This document shows, in pieces, positions 8,769-16,218 of a stretch of DNA of 27,562 nucleotides. A program made the position numbers and the translations under genes. The stretch comes from Chrysochromulina tobinii (Eukaryota > Haptophyta > Prymnesiales > Chrysochromulinaceae), in the NCBI GenBank assembly GCA_001275005.1, contig JWZX01001491.1:1-27562 (forward strand), read 5' to 3'. The first letter of the stretch is position 1, and every line of letters starts with the position of its first letter. The notes under the pieces were generated by a model, which saw only the letters and a list, made by a program, of their open reading frames with translations, made no database searches and was not told the DNA's origin.

Positions 8769-9427
8769 ATGTGCGATCGCAGCACGGTGCCAGCTGAGAG
8801 GCTCACGGTGCCCTCGGCGCTCGGTGGTGGGTGATCAAGGGCGACAGACACGAGCTCGATCCTCGTTGGATGGCGCTTGAGGGCTCTTGGAGCGAGACTC
8901 AGCTCAGCATGGGAGTCCGATCTTGCAACAACTGGTGGGGACCCCATCTTGCAACAACTGGCGTGTAATTAGTGGCGTGTGGGGACCGTAGTGCATATCT
9001 TCAGTCAGTTGATTTGACTGACCTTATGCAACTGTTTGAGACCGGGGGCGTTGTGGGGAGGGAGGAGGGTCGTTGGGTGTGGTGGCCCGGCGCGTGTGCG
9101 AGCGGTAAGGGGGTCATCCTTCCCCCGGTGGGGGTCCTGGGAGGCTCGCCTGCAGCGTGGGTTGGATTGGGGTCGATGCACGACGGTTTGCAAGATGCAA
9201 GTTGGTTAAACGACAACACTTCATCTGTACCGAGACTAGGGACAAGTTGCGCGCATGCGGAGGCTCCGACGAGTCCGACGCGCGAGCGACGCGCCCGCCC
9301 AGCCCGCCGACCGGACTCTGAGGTGTTTATCCTATATGCCCCCGCGCTGAAGGCGCTGTGCTTTCTTCGTTATTTCTTCGTCGCGGTCCGGTCAGCGGTC
9401 TCTTGCACACTTGACATATTAGCAAAG
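8769..9427. other. Convergent 3' intergenic region
   Basis: It lies between the stops of the superoxide reductase and the SET/MYND gene. A direct repeat (CATCTTGCAACAACTGG and a related copy, each with GGGGACC nearby) lies around 8920-8990. Long reading frames cross it on both strands but show no domain or coding-like composition. No RNA gene was recognised. Confidence 0.55.
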
Positions 9428-10895
9428 TCAGCCGGCGCACTCGCACGCGCTACACTGGCACTCGAACCCAAAGTGCTCAAGCAGCATTGCCCGGCGTGCT
9501 TGCTTGCTCGGCGCCGTGCCGAGCGCCCCCTTGGCAATCTGGTGAGCGAGATCAAGGTAATCAAAGGTCACCTCCTCGCCAATGGCAATGGGCCGCGTCG
9601 CTCGAAGCACCAGCCGGTTGTCGAGCAGTGCAGCACCATCGTCTGCGCCCTTGGCGTTCACCGTACATGGCTGGCAGCAGTGATTCGCAAAGCTTAGAGT
9701 ACCGAACACTCCGAAGCCCTCGACGCAAGCGCGGCTGGCCTCCGCGGCAGCGATAGCCATGCCGCCGCCGCCGCCGCCACCAACTCCTCCACCTTCACCT
9801 CGTCCTCCTCCACCACCACCACCACCACCTCTTCCACCACTCGTCGAAGCAGCTCGCAGCGCGTCATAGTGAGAGCGCGGCACTGCGGAGGTGCCCGCGG
9901 CATTGCGATCGATCAGGCCCAGGCAGTGAGAGTACACGAGCAGAGTGACGCGCCTCCCAAAGTGCTCCTGATGAGGGAGGCAATCAGAGCTCATCGTGGC
10001 TCATCAGAGCTCATCAGAGCTCATCAGAGTTCATCAGAGTTCATCAGGGCTCGTCAGGGCTCATCAGAGATCATCAGAGGTACTCAGGGTCGATCAGAGT
10101 CCATATGAGACGCAATCCGACGCAATCAGACGCAGTCAGGCGCACATGCCGCCCGAGAGCCGAGGCACTGATCAATTTGAACGAGTCGACCAACCACTGG
10201 GCACGAGCTCGGAAGGCGTCTGTGGGGCGCCCACCACAGCGCCCTTCTTGGCGCGCTGCCTCGAGCACACAGTAGGAGCTCAACCGGTCGAATGGCGCCG
10301 GTACCGGCGATGGCCGAGCCGCGGCAGACGTCGTGGAGCCGCAGAGAGTGCCGCTACTGCTGCTGCCGCCGCCGCCGCTGCTGCCGCCGTCACTGCTGCC
10401 GCCGACGCTGCTGCTGCTACTGCTGCATGGCGGCCACAAGACGACGGTGGCGAGCATGCGCAGCGCAAGTAGCACATCCCCTGGCTTCTGCTGCAACACC
10501 GAAGGCGCAAGGCGAGCGTGCTTGGCGAACACGTCAAGAGGGTGCACGCTCCCAGACTCGGCGGACTCGGCGGTGCAGAGAAGCTGGTGATGCTGACGCC
10601 ACGCATTGTCTTGGCACGCTGGTGAGCAGTATCGAGCACCGCACGCGCAGCGGATCTCGCCCGCTGGCGACCACGAGCACACGCGCAGGCAATGATCGCA
10701 TGCGATTCCCGACTCGGTCGGCATCCCAACAAGCCAACGGTCGGACAGAACGACCTCGCCCTGCGCAAAGGCACGGGTGGCGAAGAGTCCAAAGCCGCAT
10801 CGCGGCGTCAGGACAGCGCGTACGCCGAGCGCGTCCGTAAAGACCCACTCGGACGAGCCATCGGCTGCGGTGCGAAGGAAGAGTAAATCGGCCAT
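9428..10895 (-). CDS. SET and MYND domain protein (SMYD-like lysine methyltransferase)
   Basis: Predicted S-adenosylmethionine-dependent protein lysine methyltransferase. Exons 10895-10146 (250 residues, from ATG 10895) and 9967-9428 (179 residues) join in phase 0. Order: SET start GFGLFATRAFAQGEVVL; MYND zinc finger CDHC...CACGARYCSPACQ...HHQLLC, with all zinc-binding Cys/His in place; a Ser/Gly-rich linker; the SET core LSFANHCCQPCTVNAKG; EEVTFDYLDL holding the catalytic-channel Tyr; and the post-SET Cys cluster FGFECQCSACEC. The canonical NHSCxPN reads NHCCQPC, so the asparagine-containing cofactor site is partly altered. A second poly-Gly tract lies in exon 2. The intron is family A with similar exon words (GGGCGGCAT/GGGAGGCGC) on both sides. 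It could be cytoplasmic or nuclear; the substrate is unknown. Confidence 0.87.
9968..10145 (-). mobile_element. Family A intron in the SMYD-like gene
   Basis: 5' GGGCGGCAT|GTGCGCCTGACTGCG, then a run of TGATGAGCTC-type decamers, ending GATTGCCTCCCTCATCAG|GAGCACTTTGGG. It is the standard form of the family: GTGCG start, decamers phased at 10 nt, CCTCATCAG end. Flanking exon words are only weakly similar, so any insertion duplication is old or short. Confidence 0.75.
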
Positions 10896-11230
10896 TCACG
10901 AACACCAACACGACGCTCCGCTCGCGGAGGCATTCCCCTGAGCAAAAGTACACCTCTCGAACACGCACGTGTATGATGGCGTCAGTTAGACGCGGTCCAT
11001 TGGGCCCTCTGTATTCATAGTATTATGCACACGAGAGGTTTAGTGATCACGGTTTACATGAGGTTTAGTGATCACGACAGCGCAGACCATGCGAAAGACA
11101 ACGACGCGTCGAAGTGGAGAACTTGTTATGTGCCCACCACCGCAGGAAACGCCAAATCTTTCTTACAGAATTTCGTCAAAAATCTTCCCTTCGGAGCACC
11201 CATCGGGCCGCTTCTCGGTGTCGAAACGAA
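10896..11230. other. Divergent 5' region between the SMYD-like gene and the cystatin gene
   Basis: The SMYD-like start at 10895 faces left and the cystatin start at 11231 faces right, so both promoters must lie here or overlap the genes. GAGGTTTAGTGATCACG is repeated near 11035 and 11061. No domain-bearing reading frame or TATA box was recognised. Confidence 0.5.
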
Positions 11231-11867
11231 ATGTTCTTTTTTCTTGCGCTTTCTCTCGTGTCGTCGGCTTTCGCTCAGCAGGCTGGCGGGTACACGCCTG
11301 CAACGGCCGAGGAGATCGCACCGGGCTCCCACTGCCACGTTCTCGCCTCGTATGCTTTCGAGCAGCTCAAGGCTCAGTCTAACTCGCTCGACTTGAACCA
11401 CAAATCATGTGTGCACCCCCCCCCCCCCCGACGCACTGCCGCTGCCGCACGCGCACGGGAAGAGTCCGCACCCACTCACCTTCCATTCTCGCGTCTCGTG
11501 CCCAGTCGGTAATGTGCTCAGCATGGAGAACCAGGTCGTCTCTGGGACCAACTACCGCATCCGTGCGCACTTGCAGCCCTCCGGCTCGCTGAGCCTCTCG
11601 GTCTTCGAGCAGCCCTGGACGCATACGCTCGAGGTGACGGAGGCCTCCTTCACGCCCTCGGACGAGTCCAACGCCATCCTCACCCTCGTGGGCGCCTCGA
11701 GCCACCTGCGCCTCGACGCGAACGAGTATGCCAAGCGGCTCGAGCTCGCGCAGCCGCAGGTTGCGGCGGCGGCCCCTGCTCAGGAGCCGGCGCCCGAGCC
11801 GAAGCAGTCGCTCAAGTCCGGACTGTACAGCTGGATCAAGAAGAAGCTCTTGCGCTTCCGCGCCTAA
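11231..11867 (+). CDS. Secreted cystatin-like cysteine protease inhibitor
   Basis: Cystatins block papain-type cysteine proteases by inserting an N-terminal Gly and two loops into the active-site cleft. Exons 11231-11408 and 11506-11867 join in frame to about 179 residues. A signal peptide is evident (MFFFLALSLVSSAFAQQ), followed by AGGYTPA with the conserved Gly pair, a helix-like ASYAFEQLKAQSN, the central loop QVVSG in ENQVVSGTNYRIRAHL, and the second hairpin EQPWTH with Pro-Trp. All three inhibitory elements of the family are thus present. A low-complexity Pro/Ala/Glu tail ends in a basic amphipathic stretch (WIKKKLLRFRA), which is unusual. The intron T|GTGTGCACC...CCCAG|TCGG contains poly-C and none of the A-D repeats. 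Role could be vacuolar, secretory or defensive; target protease unknown. Confidence 0.82.
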
Positions 11868-12213
11868 GCGCAAGAGGCCGGACGTGTGCGGCGTCGAAGA
11901 GGAGAGAACACGGTTCAGAAGGTTTCTGTGTAGACGATTTCCTGTTACGGTTTCCTCGCGCTTTCCTCGTCCTTGTAGCGCCCCCCTGGATCTAGTGTGC
12001 AGTAGTGTGCGTGTGTCGTGGTAGATGTAGATGCCGTTCGACGGCTTCAACGTGAGTTCTATTCTGCATGCATCTGACCATGTCTGACTGACCAATTGCC
12101 TTTGGCGGCGGTCGGTTGCGAATATGCGAAATTGGTCTTCCACTTCGTCTTGAACTGGGTTCATCTTCTGTCAACGAACGGACAACGCGACGCCCAGGAT
12201 ACGCGACCAATCC
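11868..12213. other. Region between the cystatin and EF-hand genes
   Basis: Both flanking genes are on the plus strand. ATG 12031 opens a short MPFDGFN followed by GTGAGT at 12052, which looks like a 5' splice site, and GCGCCCAG at 12197 could be its acceptor. The join would not be in frame with ATG 12214, so it may be a 5' UTR intron. No other feature was recognised. Confidence 0.4.
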
Positions 12214-15200
12214 ATGTCCATGTCCACCAGAACCACGGCCGCGCAGGCGGCGCATCGCACGACCCTCGATGCCATCCGCTTTGCCGAGGTTGACGTGAAC
12301 GGTGACGGCCGTCTGGATTTTGACGAGTTTCTCGCCCTGCAGCCTTCGGCGTTGCGCAAGGAGCACACGGTGGCTGAGTTCCGCTCCTGGTTCGCGGCCG
12401 TGGACACCGACAGCAGCGGCACCATCTCGCTCACCGAGTGGTTCTTGTGGGTCCTGGGCAAGGAGGCGGCGCGCACAGCTCATCGTCAGAAGCAGGACCC
12501 GATACGCGCCATCTTTGCCAAGTACGACGAGGACTCGACAGGTTTCCTCGACGCTGCCGCGTTCCAGCTCGCGTGCCGCGACCTGGGCTTCATGATGCCC
12601 GCGCGCGAGATCTTTCGGGCGCTCGACACGGACCAATCGGGCAAGCTCGCGTACTCGAAGATCATTGCGCAGATGGAGGCCTTGGCGCCGCGCCAAACGG
12701 AGGCGATGGACAAATGGATACGGTACATCGACGAACTGCGTCTGTACTGCGTCTGAGTGCAAACATGATTGCGTCCTAGTGCACCTGAGTGCGTGTGAGT
12801 GCATACGATGACGCCTCGATGCAGGTATGAGGCGAAGCGGGCGAGCCAGAAGAATGAACTTGACACCTCGACTTGGGCGATCACAGCCGAAGACGCGGCG
12901 GGGCTGCGGCAGGCGCTGCAGGCCAAGCTGCGAGAGGCTTCCGTGTCCGTGATCGACATCATGGCGCTCTTCAATCAGGTGATCGTCGCGCTTGATGGCG
13001 CTTTAGATGGCGTTGTGATGGCCCTGACTGACACCTTGTTTGACCTGAGATTGACCTTGATGGCCCATGTGGCCCTCGATAAGCCCTAGATCGCCCTTGA
13101 TGGCGGACCGTCCGTGTGTGGTCGCCCTTGCAAATGATGGTGCGTGGTGTCGGATGTGCTCAGCACGGCGCGGGTGAATCACGTGGCGAAACGTTCGACC
13201 AACGCACGCTCGGACTCGGCGTCGAGGGTGTCCAGATCTCACTGCCCGAGTTCATTCACACTATGAGGACGCGCCTCGGGTACCAGGGCGAGACCAATGT
13301 CCTCAAGCAGGTGTGCTCCGCTATCCTCATTCGCTCTTCTGCTATTCTGAGTCCTATTCTCTGATAGACTGCTCCTCAATGAGTAGAAGCACGTGTGAGT
13401 GCCACGCTGTTGAGCGCCAAGGTGAGCGCCTGTTTGCTCTCGAACCTAATTTGGCACATTGGCAGGTGTTCAGCGCACTCGATGTCGACATGACGGGGCG
13501 CATTGGCTTCGCTGAGCTCTATTTATTCGTGATGGGGCGTGCCAATCATGTCACCGGCAGCGTGAGCACTGGTTTCAATGCAAAGGCGTCGCGTGATGAG
13601 GTGCGCTGAGAGAGTGTAACACGGATTGCCTGCTGAGTACCTCCTTCATTGCATGCTGAGAGAGTGTACTACGTAGTAATACTGAATGCCGAGTGCGTCT
13701 GAGTAGTGCGTCTGATTGCGTATCTATCTGAGTGCGTCTGATTGCGTATCTATCTGAGTGCGTCTGATTGCGTATCTATCTGAGTGCGTCTGATGGCAGG
13801 CACTGGACATGATGCGCTCAGCTATGGACCAAAAGGCAACCAAGGTGGTGGTTGTGGAGGAGGAGGAGGAGGAGGAGGAGGATGATGAGGAGGAGGAGGA
13901 GGAGGAGGCATGGGAAAAGAACGATCGCGAGTGGCTGCGCGTGACACTCATCGAGCTGCTCCGAGATGCGAATCTCAGCGATCTGGATTTGCTGAGATCT
14001 CTGGATAAGGATAGCAATCAGGCCGTGGAGCGTAAGGAGTGGATGCGTTGCATCAAGCGCATCTGGGTGCCTCCGCCGCCGCCGAAGGTCGTGACCTTGA
14101 TCGCGCCGGCGTCACACAAGATCGTTGCAAGCTCATCAGAGATCGTCGCGAGCTCGTCATCTGAGATCGCGGCGAGCTCATCCGAGCTTATCTCCGAGAT
14201 GATCCCCAAGGAGGAGGTCGAGCTCATCTCCGAGATTAGACCCGAGATTAGGCCCGAGATTAGGCCCGAGATTAGGGTCGAGATTAGGGCCGAGACGGTC
14301 GCAGACCAGGAGCAACGGAGGTGAGAAGCACCGGAAGCACCGGGAACCGCCCAAGCAGCCTCTGATTGCCTCTGATGAGATCTGATTGCCTCCCTCATCA
14401 GGCGGGAAGCAAAGGAAACCCATGTCGCCCAAGCAGCCTCTGATTGCCTCTGATAAGATCTGATTGCATCCCTCATCAGGCGGGAAGCAAAGGAAACCCA
14501 TGTCGCCCAAGCAGCCTCTGATTGCCTCTGATGAGATCTGATTGCCTCCCTCATCAGGCGGGAAGCAAAGGAAATCCATGTCGCCCAAGCAGCGGCCAGG
14601 GAGGTGGCCGAGGCGGCTGAGGCGCTGGCGCTGGCGCTGAGGGCGGCGGCCATGCTGCGCTGGGATGGCGTGCGTCCCGCGGCTGTGGACGCTTTTGAGT
14701 ACTGCAGCGGCGGCAAGGACGAGGTGCGCGCATGCGAAGACGTTGCACATGCTGATGGCATGCTGATGAATGCTGATGGCATGCTGATGGCATGCTGATG
14801 GCCTCCCTTATCAGGTGCGCGCATCCGAAGACGTTGGCGACGCGCACCTGATGAGGGGGGACAATCGACTGATGAGGGGGGGTAATCAGCTGATGAGGGG
14901 GGCAAATCAGAATCCGAAGACGTCGGATATTGCAGTGGGCTGGGCGGCTGAGTGTACGTGATTGCGTCCTGGGTGTCCTCTGGTTGTGGCAGGTGAGCGT
15001 GGTAGAGATCGTCACGTGGTTGCACACAGGGCGCGTGCGCGACAAGGCAAGGCTTCGGCGGCAAGCGGAGGCGCGAGAGAAGGTTGCGCAGAAGGCAGAA
15101 GCGGAGAGGCGGCGGACGGCAAGGGCACAGGCGAAGGAGAGTGCACTGCTCCAAGCCCTTGTCTCTCCGCGTCATCTGGCTGCCATCAAGCAGGCGAGTG

Positions 15201-15948
15201 CTGACTCGACTCTGACTACCCTCTGACTACCCTCTGACTACCCTCTGACTGGTGCAAGGAGTCCCACTAAACGCCGCTGATTACCATCGAGCTCGACGCC
15301 GCAGTCTGAAGAGGCCATGATGGCCAAGCGACGGCAAGACCTCGATCTTTCTGATTGCCACTAATTGCCCCTGATCGCCCCTAATTGCAGTCTGAAGAGG
15401 CCATAATGGCCAAGCGACGGCAAGACCACGCTCGTCGAGCGCTACTCGTCGAGCGCGCATGCATTAGTGAGCTGGCGCAGGAAGCGCTCAGAAAGGAGCT
15501 CGAGGCGGAGCTCCGAACCCGATGATTGCCACTGATTGCCACTGATTGCCACTGATTGCCACTGATTGCCACTGATTGCCACCCTCATTGCATGCAGGAG
15601 CTCGAGGCGGAGCGTCGCCAATGGCTGTTTAGGGTCGAGGCGACGCGCAGTCGGGTTCAGGCGATACGACACATGCGAATTCAATCGCGTCGTGATGAGC
15701 ACTCGCCGCCGCCCCCGCCGCCGGCGGCGCTGGCATTGGATACGCCGAAAACGGCGCCGACGATCGAGGAGAGAGGCGCGGCAAGCAAGTATAGTAGTCG
15801 ATCCTCGCGGCTGCCGCCACTGGCTCCGCGCCTGACAAAACCGGCCCTCACGAAACCGGCAGTCGTCAAGATCCATCACGGGCAGCTGTCGCACGTGGTG
15901 CCGATGACGCCGAGCAGGGGATGGCGCTACTTTGCGATGGCAGATTGA
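12214..15948 (+). CDS. EF-hand calcium-binding protein with acidic tract and C-terminal coiled coil
   Basis: Probable calcium sensor or scaffold of unknown partner. Proposed exons: 12214-12743, 12825-12978, 13164-13310, 13466-13600, 13800-14320, 14558-14723, 14993-15193, 15391-15495, 15598-15948; phases agree throughout and give about 769 residues. EF-hand loops: DVNGDGRLDFDE and DTDSSGTISLTE (complete), DEDSTGFLDAAA and DTDQSGKLAYSK (last position not acidic), DVDMTGRIGFAE (complete), DKDSNQAVERKE (Gly replaced by Gln). Exon 5 has a poly-Glu tract and an EIRP repeat. The last exons are Ala/Glu/Arg/Lys-rich coiled coil (RRQAEAREKVAQKAEAERRR) and end in a Pro-rich tail. Splices include a GC donor (CAG|GCGAGT at 15194) and a donor at 15496 with no usable GT. 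ATG 12214 is the first in frame; ATG 12220 follows. No catalytic domain was found. Confidence 0.8.
14226..14296 (+). repeat. In-frame GAGATTAGGCCC dodecamer repeat encoding EIRP
   Basis: About five copies of a 12-bp unit (GAGATTAGGCCC and variants) are translated as E-I-R-P/V/A in exon 5 of the EF-hand gene. The unit resembles intron family D (GAGATTGCCCCC) but lacks stops in this frame. It is either an exonised D element or part of an unrecognised intron starting at GTGCCTCC (14068). Confidence 0.6.
14321..14557 (+). repeat. Compound family A intron with three 78-bp exon-plus-element units
   Basis: After CGGAG|GTGAGAAGC, two 78-bp units each contain a copy of the downstream exon (CGGGAAGCAAAGGAAACCC...GCCCAAGCAG) followed by an A element ending CCTCATCAG; unit starts are 14403 and 14481, and the true exon starts at 14559 with one or two mismatches. 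A first, more diverged exon copy begins right at the donor (GTGAGAAGCACCGGAAGC). Splicing 14320 to 14558 keeps the frame. Confidence 0.75.
14724..14992 (+). mobile_element. Compound intron including an inverted family A element
   Basis: The donor follows GGKDE (GAG|GTGCGCGCATGC). A copy of that exon-edge sequence recurs after a sense A-type run (TTATCAG|GTGCGCGCATCC near 14812). Then 14844-14910 carries ACCTGATGAGGGGGG...CAAATCAG, which is family A in reverse orientation to the gene, itself followed by another copy of ATCCGAAGACGT. The acceptor is TTGTGGCAG|GTGAGCGTGG at 14992. Continuity GGKDE|VSVVEIVTWLHTG is in frame and stop-free. Confidence 0.6.
15194..15390 (+). mobile_element. GC-AG intron with 86-bp exon-copy unit
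   Basis: The donor is CAG|GCGAGTGCTGAC. The acceptor-adjacent exon start TCTGAAGAGGCCATAATGG at 15391 has an upstream copy at 15305 (TCTGAAGAGGCCATGATGG), 86 bp away, each preceded by GCAG. The region between holds family A-type GATTGCC/AATTGCC words. No GT lies near either end of the first copy, so skipping from 15193 to 15391 is the simplest reading. Confidence 0.55.
15496..15597 (+). mobile_element. Family A intron lacking a GT donor
   Basis: GAGCTCGAGGCGGAG occurs at 15496 and again at 15598, with six ACTGATTGCC decamers and CATTGCATGCAG between. The second copy continues the frame (ELEAERRQWLF); the first runs into a stop. There is no GT from 15480 to 15560, so the donor must be GA (AAAG|GAGCTC) or GC (GAG|GCGGAG, leaving ELE duplicated). 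Confidence 0.6.
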
Positions 15949-16218
15949 GCTTTGCGGGGGAGAGTCGCGGTCACAGGTGGTGTTTAAGAAAATGAGGGGG
16001 GTGTAAGTTCACATCCGATCTCGTCGTGGTACTAGGTGGGGGAGTGCTCGAGTGAGCGGTTCAGCACTACTATCGTCTATTTCTACACTCTAGCGTCTAG
16101 GTCCGGTCCTACAGCTGCCAGACATGACGTATATTACCGCTCTGATGTGGGTTGTGGCGGACGCGATATGTGCATTATATCATTCTAAAGGAGCAAGCTC
16201 CCGCCGCAGCTGCCCTCC
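15949..16218. other. Convergent 3' intergenic region
   Basis: 270 bp between the EF-hand gene stop and the PLC gene stop. No coding content or RNA gene was recognised. CTAGCGTCTAGG near 16091 and an AT-rich stretch near 16170 stand out only mildly. Confidence 0.5.

Noticed and set aside
8972-9697. Plus-strand open frame of about 241 codons
   Set aside because: It crosses intergenic sequence and overlaps the conserved SET/post-SET exon on the other strand. No recognisable domain.
12031-12197. Coding first exon MPFDGFN for the EF-hand gene
   Set aside because: The only nearby acceptor (12197) leads to the wrong frame for ATG 12214. Kept only as a possible 5' UTR intron.
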